A stretch of DNA of 64,000 bases from contig NZ_CP044344.1 of NCBI RefSeq assembly GCF_008761635.1, forward strand, positions 3,534,001 through 3,598,000. Direction: 5' to 3'. Under the pieces are notes generated by a model, which was given only the letters and a program-made list of their open reading frames with translations, had not been told where the DNA came from and did not search any database. The first letter of the stretch is position 1. Every line of letters starts with the position of its first letter. This document shows positions 9,170 to 18,805 of the stretch, piece after piece. A program made the translations under genes and the position numbers. Source of the stretch: Nocardioides cynanchi. Lineage in GTDB: Bacteria; Actinomycetota; Actinomycetes; Propionibacteriales; Nocardioidaceae.

Positions 9170-9943
9170 TCAGGCGACCTGCAGGGACCGCTTCGACAGG
9201 CCCATCCAGAAGCCCTCGAACAGCTGCTCGCCGGGCACCTCCGGATCGGTCGACGCGCCCAGGGTCACGAAGAGCGGCGTGTAGTGCTCCACCGTCGGGT
9301 GCGCGTAGGGCATGCCCGGCGCCTTCGACTGGTACGACGCCAGCGTGTCGACGTCGCCCCGGGCCAGCGCCTCGCCGGCCCAGGCGTCGAACTCCGTCGA
9401 CCACCCGGGGGCGGCCGCGTCGATCCGGAACTCGGTGAGGAACGGCAGGCCGTGGGTGAGGAAGCCGGAGCCGATGATCAGCACGCCCTCGTCCCGCAGG
9501 GGCCGCAGCGTCTGACCCAGCGCCAGCAGCCGGGCCGGGTCCGAGGTGGGCAGGGACATCTGGAGCACCGGGATGTCGCCGTCGGGGTACATGATTTTCA
9601 GCGGCACCCAGGCGCCGTGGTCCAGCCCCCGGCTGGCGTGCTGGTGCACCGGCTCGCCGGCCGGCATCATCGCCGCCACCCCCTGGGCCAGCGCGGTGGC
9701 CGGTGGGGTGCGGTAGGTCATCCGGTAGTAGCGCTCGGCGAAGCCACCGAAGTCGTAGACCAGCGGGGCGCCGTCGGCGCTGAGCATCACCGGCGCGGAC
9801 TCCCAGTGGGCGCTGACGATCAGGATCGCCTTCGGGCGGGGGAGATCCGCGGCCAGGCCCGCCAGCTGGCTCGACCACAGCGGGTCGTCGAGCAGGGGCG
9901 GGGCACCGTGGCCGAGGTAGAGGGCAGGCATCCGGTCGCTCAT
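9170..9943 (-). CDS. DODA-type extradiol aromatic ring-opening dioxygenase
   Basis: 257 residues of the class III (LigB-like) extradiol dioxygenase family that includes 4,5-DOPA dioxygenase/YgiD. Metal ligands are visible: His12 in YLGHGAPP, the His in SAHWES near residue 46, and a C-terminal VEHYTPLF histidine; RGLDHGAWVPLKIMYP supplies the active-site histidine. It would cleave a catechol using non-haem iron or zinc. The physiological substrate is unknown. It is convergent with the SulP gene (3 bp gap), and its promoter must lie over the end of ung. Confidence 0.9.
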   Translation of the reverse strand: MSDRMPALYLGHGAPPLLDDPLWSSQLAGLAADLPRPKAILIVSAHWESAPVMLSADGAPLVYDFGGFAERYYRMTYRTPPATALAQGVAAMMPAGEPVHQHASRGLDHGAWVPLKIMYPDGDIPVLQMSLPTSDPARLLALGQTLRPLRDEGVLIIGSGFLTHGLPFLTEFRIDAAAPGWSTEFDAWAGEALARGDVDTLASYQSKAPGMPYAHPTVEHYTPLFVTLGASTDPEVPGEQLFEGFWMGLSKRSLQVA

Positions 9944-9956
9944 GTCACTCCCAATG

Positions 9957-9970
9957 GTTGCAGATTCAAC
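9957..9970 (-). promoter_or_regulatory. Candidate operator upstream of the dioxygenase gene
   Basis: On the minus strand the sequence GTTGAATCTGCAAC lies 13 bp upstream of the dioxygenase start. Its ends are a perfect 4-bp inverted repeat (GTTG/CAAC), and it sits in an unusually AT-rich patch that continues into the ung stop codon. This looks like a MarR- or HxlR-type operator over a promoter; the assignment is inferred only from symmetry and position. Confidence 0.3.
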
Positions 9971-9971
9971 T

Positions 9972-10670
9972 TTATTCCGCGAGAGGTGGCAGGGACCAGT
10001 CCACGGGTGGGGCGCCCTGGTCCTCCAGCAGCCGGTTCACCCGGGAGAACGGCCGGGAGCCGAAGAAGCCGCGCGAGGCCGACAGGGGCGAGGGGTGTGC
10101 GGACTCCACCCAGGGGATCCGACCCAGCGCCGGCTTCAGCGACTGGGCGTCGCGGCCCCAGAGGATCGCTGCGGTCGGGCCCCCACGTCGTACCAACGCG
10201 TCGATGGCGCAGGAGGTGACCTCCTCCCACCCCCGCCCCCGGTGGGAGGCGGCCTCGCCGGGACGGACGGTCAGGACGCGGTTGAGCAGCATCACGCCAC
10301 GGTCGGCCCATGCCGTCAGGTCGCCGTGGGGGGAGGGCGGGATGCCGAGGTCGACCGAGAGCTCCTGGAAGATGTTGCGCAGCGAGCCCGGGAGCGGGCG
10401 GACGTCCGGCGCGACCGCGAACGAGAGCCCGATCGGATGGCCGGGGGTGGGATAGGGGTCCTGGCCCACGACCAGCACCCGCACGTCGGCCAACGGTCGG
10501 CGGAAGGCCTTGAACACGTCGTCGCCGGCCGGCAGGTAGCGGCGTCCGGCCGCCAGCTCGGCGCGGAGGAACCGGCCCAGCAACCCGACCTGCTCGTCCA
10601 CGGGCGCCAGCGCCTCGGCCCAGTCGGGCGCCATCAGCCCGCGCTCCACCAGCCCTGTCAGCGCAGCCAC
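9972..10670 (-). CDS. ung: Uracil-DNA glycosylase (family 1)
   Basis: 232 residues. It removes uracil from DNA as the first step of base-excision repair. The family 1 water-activating motif [13 protein letters not shown] contains catalytic Asp71. The DNA-intercalating loop motif [17 protein letters not shown] is present near residue 190, and the uracil-recognition Asn lies in [12 protein letters not shown]. Length and motifs are complete. The ATG at 10670 gives the usual short N-terminus; the gene is divergent from the YjbR-type gene. Confidence 0.96.
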   Translation of the reverse strand: MAALTGLVERGLMAPDWAEALAPVDEQVGLLGRFLRAELAAGRRYLPAGDDVFKAFRRPLADVRVLVVGQDPYPTPGHPIGLSFAVAPDVRPLPGSLRNIFQELSVDLGIPPSPHGDLTAWADRGVMLLNRVLTVRPGEAASHRGRGWEEVTSCAIDALVRRGGPTAAILWGRDAQSLKPALGRIPWVESAHPSPLSASRGFFGSRPFSRVNRLLEDQGAPPVDWSLPPLAE

Positions 10671-10802
10671 GGCCCCACGCTACCGAGTCGTGGGCGTGAG
10701 GACGCCCGCCGGTTTCGGGGAACCGACGGGCGCACTCGTACCCTCAGCGGCTCGGGAGCCGAAAACGTCACACGTCGTGGTCCGAACCGGCAGGCTGGGT
10801 GG

Positions 10803-11222
10803 ATGGCCCCGTCCCGCCCTGCCACCGTCGCGGACCTGCACGCCCTCGCGGGCTCGATGCCGGGGGTCACGATCGACACCGGGCCGCAGGGGAACGAGGT
10901 CTACCAGGTCAGCCGCCGGACCTTTGTGTTCTTCCGCAACCAGCGCCCGGACGCGGTCGACCCGGAGACCGGGGAGCGCTACGACGACGTCGTGGTGATC
11001 TGGGTCGCGTCCGAGGCAGACAAGGAGGCCCTGGTCGCGGACGAGTCGACGCCGTTCTTCACCACGCCGCACTTCCGTGGGCACCGCTCGGTGCTGCTGC
11101 GGACCTCGCGGATCGGCGAGGTCAGCCGGGACGAGCTCGCCGAGCTGGTGTACGACGCGTGGCTGGCCCGGGCGTCGCCGACCGCCGCACGGAGATGGCT
11201 GGCCGAGCACGACGCAGAGTGA
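10803..11222 (+). CDS. MmcQ/YjbR family protein
   Basis: 139 residues. The family pattern is clear: an N-terminal helix (VADLHALAGSMPGV), the FVFFRNQRPDAVD strand region, VVIWVASEADKEALVA, and the C-terminal RDELAELVYDAWLARAS followed by RRW. These small proteins have a CyaY-like fold and are proposed, without firm proof, to bind DNA. The frame is open further upstream, but ATG 10803 starts where family similarity begins. Convergent with the NUDIX gene (21 bp). Confidence 0.86.
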   Translation: MAPSRPATVADLHALAGSMPGVTIDTGPQGNEVYQVSRRTFVFFRNQRPDAVDPETGERYDDVVVIWVASEADKEALVADESTPFFTTPHFRGHRSVLLRTSRIGEVSRDELAELVYDAWLARASPTAARRWLAEHDAE

Positions 11223-11243
11223 CGGCGGGCGCGGGCTCCCCGG

Positions 11244-11756
11244 TCAGTTCACGTTGCCGAGGTACCGAGGACGTTCGGCCTCGGGCGCCAGCAGCCATCG
11301 AGCCAGTGCCCGTGGCCAGAGCGGCTCGTCGAGCAGCCCGGCCAGGTCGAGCCAGGCGATGCCGGTCTGCCAGGTGTCGCCCTGGCTGCCGAGAGCGGGC
11401 TCCGCACCAGGGGCCAGCGAGCAGAAGAAGTAGGCCTCGCGCTGATGAGCTCCCGCGTCCAGGTCCGCGAACTCGTGGTCGGCGGCGATGTAGTCCCGCA
11501 GGAACGCGAGCTCGCCCACGACCACGTCACAGCCGATCTCCTCGCGACACTCTCGTCTCAGCCCGGTGTGGGCGTCCTCGCCGTGGTCCTGGCCCCCGCC
11601 CGGGCAGATGTAGAAGGTCGGGAAGTCGCCCTCGTTGACCGTGACCAGGAGCCGGTCGTCGCGGATGATGATCGCCTTGTTCGCGACCCGGATCGTCGGT
11701 GCGGCTCCGAGCACGATCCCGGGAGGGTTGGTCGCGCCACCGGGTCCGCCGTCCAC
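11244..11756 (-). CDS. NUDIX hydrolase
   Basis: 170 residues from a GTG at 11756, chosen because it follows the upstream sigma factor stop by 22 bp; the frame itself runs further into that gene. The Nudix box is complete (G-x5-E-x7-REC-x-EE-x-G, from GGQDHGE to REEIGC, near residue 55-77). It would hydrolyse a nucleoside diphosphate-linked substrate with Mg2+. The neighbouring context (sigma factor and YCII protein) suggests a stress or damage role, but the substrate is unknown. Confidence 0.87.
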   Translation of the reverse strand: MDGGPGGATNPPGIVLGAAPTIRVANKAIIIRDDRLLVTVNEGDFPTFYICPGGGQDHGEDAHTGLRRECREEIGCDVVVGELAFLRDYIAADHEFADLDAGAHQREAYFFCSLAPGAEPALGSQGDTWQTGIAWLDLAGLLDEPLWPRALARWLLAPEAERPRYLGNVN

Positions 11757-11778
11757 CGCGACATCCTCGCACGGGCGG

Positions 11779-12993
11779 TCAGGGGCCCCCGAGACCCTCG
11801 AGCCGCTCCCGCAGCAGCCGGCGCTCGGCACCGGTCGGCGCCTGCTCGATGGCCAGCGCCAGGGACGCAGCGGCCTCGTCGAGCCTCCCCAGCCGAGCCT
11901 GCAGGTCGGCCCGGGTCGCGGCGTGGAGGTAGTAGCCCGCGAGCTCATCGGCGAGGGCGTCGACCAGCTCCAGCGCTGCGGCGGGCCCGTGGGTCATGGA
12001 GACGGCGACCGCCCGGTTCAGCTCGGTGACGGGCGTGGCCGGGAGCAGCGTGTAGAGCTCACCGATCGTGGCCCAGTCGGTGTCGGCCGGGGTGGGCGCG
12101 GCATCGTGGCAGAGCGCGATCCGGGCCTGGACGGCGTACGGACCCCAGGGGGGTTCGCGGCCCTCGAGCAGGGCCGCACCCTCGGCGATCGCATCGGCGC
12201 TCCACAGCGACCGGTCCTGCTCGCCCAGGGGTACGACGCGTCCCCCCCGTACCCGGGCGGGCCGGCGGGCGTCGGTGAGCAGCATCAGGGCCAGCAGCGC
12301 GGTCACCTCCGGCTCGCCGGGCAGCAGCTCGGACAGCGATCGGGTCAGCCGGATCGCCTCGGCCGAGACGTCGACGCGCAGCACGGACTCGCCCGAGGAC
12401 GCGGCGTACCCCTCGTTGAACATCAGGTAGAGGACCGCCAGCACGCCCTCGACCCGCTCGTGCCACAGCTCGGGCGGGGGGACGCGGTAGGGGATGCCCG
12501 CGTGCTTGATCTTGGCGCGGGCCCGCACCAGCCGCTTGTCCATCGTCGACTCGGTGACCAGGAACGCCCGCGCGATCTCGGCGCTGGTCAGCCCGCACAA
12601 CGTGCGCAGCGTCAGGGCGGTGCGGGCCGGCAGCGGCAGCGCCGGGTGGCAGCAGGTGAAGATCAGTCGCAGCCGCTCGTCGGGGATGTCCTCGTCCGCG
12701 ACGGGCGCGACCTCGTCGGACTGGTCCGCGCCGACCAGGGCCAGCTTCGCTCCTTCGGTGGTACGACGCCGTAGCCGGTCGCGGGCCCGGTTGCGGGCCA
12801 CGGTGGTGAGCCAGGCCAGCGGCGCGGCCGGGACCCCGTCGCGCGGCCAGGCCACCAGCGCTGCCGCGAACGCCTCCTGGGCGCACTCCTCGGCGAGGTC
12901 CCAGTCGCCGCACCACGCGATCAGCCCGGCGACGAGCCGCCCCCACCCCTCGGTGAAGGTGAGGGCGACCGCGGCGCCGGGCTCGGAGGTCAT
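11779..12993 (-). CDS. ECF42-type RNA polymerase sigma factor with C-terminal TPR-like extension
   Basis: 404 residues, much longer than a simple ECF factor. Region 2 covers roughly residues 10-75 ([22 protein letters not shown]), and region 4 covers ~105-165 ([29 protein letters not shown]). A helical extension from ~180 to the end has TPR-like repeats and the motif [14 protein letters not shown]. This extension and the adjacent DGPF/YCII gene are hallmarks of group ECF42, where the extension is needed for activity and no classical anti-sigma factor is known. A second such factor lies at 32585-33826. Confidence 0.92.
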   Translation of the reverse strand: MTSEPGAAVALTFTEGWGRLVAGLIAWCGDWDLAEECAQEAFAAALVAWPRDGVPAAPLAWLTTVARNRARDRLRRRTTEGAKLALVGADQSDEVAPVADEDIPDERLRLIFTCCHPALPLPARTALTLRTLCGLTSAEIARAFLVTESTMDKRLVRARAKIKHAGIPYRVPPPELWHERVEGVLAVLYLMFNEGYAASSGESVLRVDVSAEAIRLTRSLSELLPGEPEVTALLALMLLTDARRPARVRGGRVVPLGEQDRSLWSADAIAEGAALLEGREPPWGPYAVQARIALCHDAAPTPADTDWATIGELYTLLPATPVTELNRAVAVSMTHGPAAALELVDALADELAGYYLHAATRADLQARLGRLDEAAASLALAIEQAPTGAERRLLRERLEGLGGP

Positions 12994-13009
12994 CGTCGAG
13001 AGGTCGGGC

Positions 13010-13780
13010 TCAGGACGCCCGGAGCGGGCGCAGCTCGAGCACACCACCGCCGGCCACCGGGTGCGACGTGGCGATCGCGATCGCGTCGTCGAGGTCGTCG
13101 CACTCCAGCAGGTCGTAGCCGGCGATCTGCTCCTTGGTCTCGGCGAACGGGCCGTCGGTGGTGACCACGCGGTCGTCGACGCGGCGGACCGTGACCGCCC
13201 GGTCCGGGAACTCCAGCTCCCACCCGTACAGGCGGCGGGACCCGGCGTTCTCGATCCAGACGTCGACGTCGTCGTTGGTCTCCTCGACGCCGGCACCGGC
13301 CGTGGTCTCCCGCTCGCGGTCGGCGGCGAAACCTTCGGGGTCGGCCGCGGCGGCGGCCATCGCCCGGCGCAGGTCGGCGCAGACCAGCATCAGGTAGCGG
13401 TACTTCCCGGGCGCCGGGGCAGCCGGCACCACCGGGTCCGGCATGCCCGGCGCGAAGGCGCGCACCTCGATGCTGCCGATGTGGGTGGTCGGGTGCGCGG
13501 CCGCGACGGCCACGGCCGAGTCGAGGTCGGGGCAGTCGATCACGTCGTAGCCCGCGACCTGCTCCTTGGTCTCCGCGAACGGCCCGTCGGTGACCACGGT
13601 GCGCCCCTCGGGAGCCCGGACCGTCGTGGCGTCCGAGATCGGCTGCAGCTTCGAGCCGTCCAGCAGCAGACCACGCGCGGTCATCTCGGTGATCCAGGCG
13701 TCGAGCGCCTCCGGCGTGGCCCGGGCCTCGGCCTCGGGGCTGGAGCCGTGGTCGACGGAGTGCAGCATCAGGTACTTCAT
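13010..13780 (-). CDS. Tandem YCII (DGPF) domain protein
   Basis: 256 residues made of two YCII-like domains in one chain, each with the same signature [11 protein letters not shown] (DGPF at residues 65-68 and 209-212). Single-domain versions are more usual; the second locus in this window uses two separate genes. The ATG at 13780 is preceded by AGGAGG at 8 bp. The stop is 16 bp before the ECF42 sigma start, so the two form an operon. DGPF proteins are typical ECF42 partners; their chemistry is unproven. Confidence 0.88.
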   Translation of the reverse strand: MKYLMLHSVDHGSSPEAEARATPEALDAWITEMTARGLLLDGSKLQPISDATTVRAPEGRTVVTDGPFAETKEQVAGYDVIDCPDLDSAVAVAAAHPTTHIGSIEVRAFAPGMPDPVVPAAPAPGKYRYLMLVCADLRRAMAAAAADPEGFAADRERETTAGAGVEETNDDVDVWIENAGSRRLYGWELEFPDRAVTVRRVDDRVVTTDGPFAETKEQIAGYDLLECDDLDDAIAIATSHPVAGGGVLELRPLRAS

Positions 13781-13883
13781 GGCGAACCTCCTCGTTCTGG
13801 CGCGGCACCGTCCGGTGCCGTCACCCCGATGACGAACGACGTCGCGGCTCCCAGGACACCTCGCGCCCGGATCTCGGGCCGTC

Positions 13884-15266
13884 TCAGCGACCCAGGGCGC
13901 GGGACCCGGCCGAGCCGTACCTGCGCGTCGGGTTGGTCCCCAGCGTGCCGGGCGGTGCGGCCTTCTTCGCGGGCGCCTTCGTGGCAGGCGTCTTCCTGGC
14001 CGGCGTCTTCGTCGCGGACGTCTTCTTCGCGGGCGCCTTCTTGGCGGGGGCCTTCTTGGCGGGGGCCTTCTTGGCGGGGGCCTTCTTGGCGGGGGCCTTC
14101 GTCGCGGACGTCTTCTTGGTGGTCGCCTTCCTGGTGGACGACGTCGTCGCGGCCGCCTTCGTGGTACGACGTGGGGTTGCGGCGGGTGCGGGCTCGTCGG
14201 ACTGCGACCACTGCTCGATCCACTCGTCCAGGACCCGCCAGGTGGTGGCGCGCGCACCTCTCCCGGTCAGCATGCCGAGGTGGCCTCCGGGCACGATCTC
14301 GAACCGGACCTCGCGCGAGCCGGTCAGCAGGGGCACGGCCGCGCGTACCGACGGGATCGGGGCGATGCCGTCCGAGGCGCCGCCGAAGACCAGCACCGGT
14401 GCCGTGATCGCGGCCACCGAGATGGTGCGCCCCTCCAGGTCGAAGGTGCCGTCCACGAGGGCGTTGCCCTTGAGCAGCCGGTGGTAGAGCTGGCCGAAGG
14501 TGCGACCGGGGTAGGCGATCATGTTCGCGGTGAAGCGGTCGACCGCCTCGATCTGGGCGAGGTAGTCGGCGTCGTCGAGGTTGCGCGCCATCGCCAGCGG
14601 CTTGGTCACCAGCTTCTGGAAGGACGACAGCTGGAATGCCCAGCGCACCAGGGGCTGGGGGGCACCGCCGGCCGCCTGGTAGAGCCGGGTGATCGCACCA
14701 CGGCCGTCGGTGAGGTTGAGCAGTGGTCGCAGCGGGGCCACCATCGGCACCTCGCGGACGTCGAAGGGCGAGCCGAGGGCGGTGATCGAGGCGATCGGCA
14801 GCGAGGCGTCGTCGGCCGCCGCGAGCAGTGCGAACACCCCGCCCAACGACCAGCCGACCACGTGCACCGGCCGCCCGCCGGCGTGGGCCGAGGCCTCGCG
14901 GATCGCGGTCGGGACGACCTCCTCGATCCAGTGCTCCATGCCGAGGTTTCGGTCGCGGAACGACACCGCGCCGTACTCCACGACGTAGGTCCGGCGACCC
15001 TCGGTGACCAGGTGCTCGACCAACGAGCAGCCCCGGCGCAGGTCGTAGCAGATCGCGGGTGCCGCCAGCGGGGTCACCAGCAGGACGGGGTCTCCGTGCT
15101 CGGAGGCGCGGGCCGCGGGGCGGTAGTGGTAGACCTCGCGCAGCGTGCCCTCGTCGATCAGGGTGCGCGGCATCGGCCGCAGGTCGGCCAGGCCGCCGTA
15201 GACCACCCGATGAGCGAGGTTGCCGGCCGCGGAGACGACCTGATCGGGCTTCGGTATCAGGTCCAC
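13884..15266 (-). CDS. PHA-synthase-like alpha/beta hydrolase with histone-H1-like C-terminal tail
   Basis: 460 residues in two parts. Residues 1-355 form an alpha/beta hydrolase related to PhaC-type polyester synthases: nucleophile Ser140 in VVGWSLGG, an acid in [10 protein letters not shown] near 297 and a His in PGGHLGML near 332. PhaC enzymes normally use Cys in this elbow, so a Ser suggests esterase or depolymerase-like chemistry. Residues ~360-440 are Lys/Ala/Pro-rich (AKKAP repeats), like histone H1 or the phasin PhaF tail, and could bind DNA. A family-level call only; the substrate is unknown. Confidence 0.82.
   Translation of the reverse strand: MDLIPKPDQVVSAAGNLAHRVVYGGLADLRPMPRTLIDEGTLREVYHYRPAARASEHGDPVLLVTPLAAPAICYDLRRGCSLVEHLVTEGRRTYVVEYGAVSFRDRNLGMEHWIEEVVPTAIREASAHAGGRPVHVVGWSLGGVFALLAAADDASLPIASITALGSPFDVREVPMVAPLRPLLNLTDGRGAITRLYQAAGGAPQPLVRWAFQLSSFQKLVTKPLAMARNLDDADYLAQIEAVDRFTANMIAYPGRTFGQLYHRLLKGNALVDGTFDLEGRTISVAAITAPVLVFGGASDGIAPIPSVRAAVPLLTGSREVRFEIVPGGHLGMLTGRGARATTWRVLDEWIEQWSQSDEPAPAATPRRTTKAAATTSSTRKATTKKTSATKAPAKKAPAKKAPAKKAPAKKAPAKKTSATKTPARKTPATKAPAKKAAPPGTLGTNPTRRYGSAGSRALGR
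14041..14100 (-). repeat. Four exact 15-bp tandem repeats inside the hydrolase tail
   Basis: The unit TTGGCGGGGGCCTTC (plus-strand reading) is repeated four times without a mismatch. On the coding strand it encodes a Lys/Ala/Pro pentapeptide. Less perfect related units flank it on both sides. The exact identity at DNA level suggests recent slippage, so tail length probably varies between strains. Confidence 0.93.
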
Positions 15267-15388
15267 GTGCCGAAACTACCCGAGCGGGAACGAGAAGGCC
15301 GACACGGGGAACTTTGCCCCGACCCCGTGCCGGCTCTCGATGGCGATTCGCGCGCCACACAAGGCCCAACGAGGTGGAGCGCCCGGGG

Positions 15389-16833
15389 TTACGCGGCGTC
15401 GTCGGCGGTCGGCCGGACCCGCTTGCCGTGCGGCGGACGGACGTCGTCCAGCTCGGCGAGGAAGCTCCGCGCCCAGGCGGCCACGTCGGCGTGCCTGACC
15501 GTCTTGCGCATCGCGCGCATCCGCCGCGACCGGTCCTTGGGGTCGGCGCGGCAGGCGTCGAGCAGCGCCGCCTTCATCCCGTTCAGGTCGTAAGGGTTGA
15601 CCTGCCAGGCCTGTCGCAGCTCGGCCGCCGCGCCGGCGAACTCCGAGAGCACCAGGGCACCGTCGTCGTCGTAGCGGCAGGCGACGTACTCCTTGGCGAC
15701 GAGGTTCATCCCGTCGCGGTAGGGCGTGACCACCATGACGTCGGCAGCGCGGAAGAGCGCGGCCATCTCCTCGCGCGGGTACGACGAGTGGAGGTAGCTG
15801 ATCGCGGGTCTCCCGATCTGGCCGAGGTCGCCGTTGACCCGCCCGACCAGACGGTCGAGGTCGTCGCGCAGCATGCGGTACTCCTCGACCTGCTCGCGCG
15901 ACGGTGTCGCCACCTGCACGAAGACCGCGTCGCCGACGTCGAGCTCGCCGTCGCGGACCAGCTCGGCGTAGGCGCGCAGCCGGGCGTGGATGCCCTTGGT
16001 GTAGTCGAGGCGGTCGATGCCGAGGAAGACCTTCCCCGGGTTGCCCAGGGCCTCGCGGATCTCGGTGGCGCGGCGGCCCACCGACTCGGACCGGGCCAGC
16101 TTCTCCAGGCCCTTGTAGTCGATCGAGATCGGGAACGCGGCCGCCCGGACGGTGCGGTTGTCGGGCAGGTAGACGAGGTCGCGGTGGGTCTTGTGGCCCA
16201 CGCGCTGGCGGACCAGGCGGACGAAGTTGGCGGCGCCGCCGGGCAGCTGGAAGCCGACCAGGTCGGCGCCGAGCAGTCCTTCGAGGAGCTGGCGCCGCCA
16301 CGGCAGCTGCTGGAACAGCTCGGCGGGCGGGAAGGGGATGTGGAGGTAGAAACCGATCCGCAGGTCGGGGCGCAGCTCGCGCAGCAGCTGCGGCACCAGC
16401 TGGAGCTGGTAGTCGTGGACCCACACCGTGGCGTTCTCGGCCGCGCGGTCGGCGGCGTGCTCGGCGAAGCGCTTGTTGACCGCGACGTAGGAGTCCCACC
16501 ACTCCCGGTGGAACTCGGGCTTGGCGACGAGGTCGTGGTAGAGCGGCCAGAGGGTGGCGTTGCTGAAGCCCTCGTAGAAGCCGGTGACCTCCTCCTCGCT
16601 GAGCGAGATCGGGTCGAGCGCCATGCCGTCGTGCTCGAAGGGCTCCAGGCCGGTCTCGGTGCCCCCGGCCAGCCGATCCAGATGCCGTCGTTGGCGCGCA
16701 TGATCGGCTCGACCGCGGTGACCAGGCCGCCCGGTGACCCGCGCCAGCCCGGGCTGCCGTCCGGAAGGGTGACCCGGTCGACGGGCAGCCGGTTGGCCAC
16801 GATGACGAGATCGGCCGAACCGTTGGGAGACAC
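15389..16833 (-). pseudogene. otsA: Trehalose-6-phosphate synthase, interrupted by a single-base frameshift
   Basis: Two frames join into one OtsA (GT20; UDP-glucose + glucose-6-phosphate to trehalose-6-phosphate). The N-terminal ~57 residues, from ATG 16833 ([16 protein letters not shown] to [11 protein letters not shown]), are in one frame. The remaining ~424, from [12 protein letters not shown] onward, are in another. The break falls at a run of five C on the plus strand (16662-16666); one extra C restores a 481-residue protein. Downstream motifs are intact ([39 protein letters not shown]). A sequencing error or a real inactivation are both possible. otsB is nearby at 18900-19739. Confidence 0.88.
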
Positions 16834-16842
16834 ACCCTGACC

Positions 16843-17886
16843 CTAGCGAGGGTGCGGGCGGCCCACTTCATCCACCGGGGCGGTCTGCTGCCCCGCGGAG
16901 GCGTCGTCGGCGGGGTAGTGCACCCCGATGATCCGCCTGATGTCGTCCATCACGCCGAGCAGCTCCAGGGTCTGCGCGCGGGGGACCAGCGGGCTCTCGG
17001 CGAGCCCGTCCCGCAGGCAGTCCTGCACGTGCGCGGCCTCGTTGCCGAGGCCGGTGCCGAGGACCGGGGCCGGGGTCTGGATCCGCTGGGGCTCGCCGCC
17101 TGCGGGGTTCCACACGGCGTACGGCGGGTGGTGGAAGTCGGCGGGCAGGTCGATACGGCCGAGGTCGGTGGCGATGCTGGCGCTGCGCGGGCTCTTGGCG
17201 GTCATCGAGGTGGTCAGGGCCGACACCGCGCCGCTCTCGTGACGGCCGGCCACCGCCACGTCGAGGTCGATCCCGCTGCCGGCGAGGTCGGCGCTGGCCG
17301 CGACCCCGGTGAACGGCCCGAGCATCATCCGGGCGAAGGTCAGCGGGTAGATCCCCATGTCCAGCAGGGCTCCCGCGCCCAGGTCGCGCTCGACCATCCG
17401 GGCGCCGGCGGTCTCCGGCACGACGAAGCCGAGGTCGGCATGCACCTGCCGGGGGGTGCCGAAGTCGCCCGCGAGGAGCCGTCGCTGCACCTCGCGCACG
17501 AGCGGGTGGCAGGCCATCCACATCGCCTCCATGCAGAACAGGTCCCCGGCCGACTCGAACAGGGCCTCCGCGTCGGCGCGGGTGATCGTCAGTGGCTTCT
17601 CGCAGAGCACCGGCTTGCCCGCGGCGAAGGCGAGCCGGGCGTGCTCGAGGTGCAGGGCGTGCGGGCTGGCGACGTAGACCACGTCGACGTCGGGGTCGGC
17701 GACCAGGGCGTCGTACGACGGGTGCGCGCGGGTCGACCCGTCGCCGTACTCGTGGGCGAAGGTCTCCGCCGAGCCGGGCGTGCGGGAGCCGACGGCTCCC
17801 AGGCGGGCGCCCGGGACGTGGCGCAGGTCGGCGGCGAACGAGTGTGCGATGCGGCCGGTCGCGAGGATCCCCCAGGAGGTGGTCAT
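16843..17886 (-). CDS. Gfo/Idh/MocA family oxidoreductase
   Basis: 347 residues. The N-terminal Rossmann domain starts WGILATGRIAHSFAADL; the catalytic/cofactor motif VLCEKPLT (near residue 95) and FCMEAMWMACHP follow, and the C-terminal alpha/beta domain completes the fold. Members oxidise or reduce sugars and related compounds with NAD(P); trans-dihydrodiol-dehydrogenase-like members are the closest in appearance. ATG 17886 is chosen because the Rossmann strand begins immediately. It ends 9 bp upstream of the otsA start, so it may be co-transcribed with otsA. Confidence 0.9.
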   Translation of the reverse strand: MTTSWGILATGRIAHSFAADLRHVPGARLGAVGSRTPGSAETFAHEYGDGSTRAHPSYDALVADPDVDVVYVASPHALHLEHARLAFAAGKPVLCEKPLTITRADAEALFESAGDLFCMEAMWMACHPLVREVQRRLLAGDFGTPRQVHADLGFVVPETAGARMVERDLGAGALLDMGIYPLTFARMMLGPFTGVAASADLAGSGIDLDVAVAGRHESGAVSALTTSMTAKSPRSASIATDLGRIDLPADFHHPPYAVWNPAGGEPQRIQTPAPVLGTGLGNEAAHVQDCLRDGLAESPLVPRAQTLELLGVMDDIRRIIGVHYPADDASAGQQTAPVDEVGRPHPR

Positions 17887-17925
17887 CGCCCCAGTCAGTC
17901 GGAGTCCGCGACGCGCCGCAAGCGA

Positions 17926-17955
17926 ATGACACGGCTGTGATTCCTCGCGTAGGAT
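17926..17955 (+). promoter_or_regulatory. Candidate housekeeping promoter for the DUF3263-LytR_C operon
   Basis: ATGACA (17926-17931) resembles a -35 box and TAGGAT (17950-17955) a -10 box, with an 18-bp spacer. It lies 48 bp upstream of ATG 18004, which has AGGAGA at a proper distance. Called by inspection only. Confidence 0.55.
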
Positions 17956-18003
17956 GCGCAGCAGGGCACGAGCACAGGCAACCGAGCACGCAGGAGACAC
18001 CCC

Positions 18004-18294
18004 ATGGACGCCGCAGCCGCACGATCCGGCCACGAGGCCGGAACGAGCCTGGGCGAGCGCGACCGCGAGATCCTGGAGTTCGAGCGTCAGTGGTGGAAGT
18101 ACGCCGGCGCCAAGGAGACCGCGATCCGCGAGTCCTTCGACATGTCGGCCACTCGCTACTACCAGGTGCTCAACGCGCTGATCGACCGCCCCGAGGCCCT
18201 CGTCGAGGATCCCCTGCTGGTGCGTCGCCTGCGCCGGATGCGGGCCGAGCGGCAGCGCGCGCGCTCGGCACGGCGGCTCGGGTTCGAGGTCTGA
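18004..18294 (+). CDS. DUF3263 domain protein, putative DNA-binding
   Basis: 96 residues. The DUF3263 core is unmistakable: LGERDREILEFERQWWKYAGAKETAIRE, MSATRYYQVLNALIDRPEAL, then a basic C-terminus (RRLRRMRAERQRARSARR). The middle looks like a helix-turn-helix. Function is not established. In Mycobacterium the equivalent Rv0430 precedes Rv0431 (a LytR_C protein), the same order as here. The downstream start is one base after its stop, so the two are translationally linked. Confidence 0.9.
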   Translation: MDAAAARSGHEAGTSLGERDREILEFERQWWKYAGAKETAIRESFDMSATRYYQVLNALIDRPEALVEDPLLVRRLRRMRAERQRARSARRLGFEV

Positions 18295-18295
18295 C

Positions 18296-18805
18296 GTGCT
18301 TGCCCGCGACCAGCGCGGCGTGGTCTTCCCCTCGCCCGTGGTGATCCTGAGCATCCTCGCGGTCGCGATGGCCGGCGTCGCGTGGGTCGCCACCCGCAAC
18401 CCCACACCCAACGAGCGCCAGGTCACCCCGGCGGCGGTCACGCACAGCCCGAGCGCCCACCACTCGTCGTACTCCCCGCCGAAGCCGAAGCACACCCAGC
18501 CCAGCGGCCCCACGGTCGACCGCGGCAAGGTCGTCGTCGAGGTCTTCAACAACTCCAGCATCAGTGGGCTGGCCGGTCGGGTCGCGGGCCAGGTGGCCCA
18601 CGCCGGCTGGCAGGTGGTCGGCTCCGACAACTGGTACGGCACGATCCCGGCCTCCACGGTGTACTACCCACCGCGGCTCAAGGCGGCCGGGCATCTGCTG
18701 GCCCTCGATCTCGGCATCCGTCGCACGATGCCCGCGGTGACGCCGATGCGGCTCGACCGGCTGACCGTGATCCTGACCGGGCCGACGAGCACCTCCACGC
18801 ACTGA
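18296..18805 (+). CDS. Membrane protein with LytR C-terminal domain (VirR/Rv0431-like)
   Basis: 169 residues from a GTG directly after the DUF3263 stop. One TM helix near the N-terminus (about residues 13-32) is followed by a Pro/Ser/His-rich linker and a LytR_C domain (~75-165; VEVFNNSSISGLAGRVAGQV). This is the architecture of mycobacterial Rv0431 (VirR), linked to cell-envelope integrity and vesicle release. The domain faces outward. Assigning the same job here is inference from architecture and gene order. Confidence 0.87.
   Translation: MLARDQRGVVFPSPVVILSILAVAMAGVAWVATRNPTPNERQVTPAAVTHSPSAHHSSYSPPKPKHTQPSGPTVDRGKVVVEVFNNSSISGLAGRVAGQVAHAGWQVVGSDNWYGTIPASTVYYPPRLKAAGHLLALDLGIRRTMPAVTPMRLDRLTVILTGPTSTSTH

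Noticed and set aside
15389-16624. A shorter complete OtsA beginning at ATG 16624
   Set aside because: It would lack the N-terminal RLP glucose-phosphate/UDP-glucose region, which is present in the neighbouring frame directly upstream; a frameshifted full-length gene explains both.
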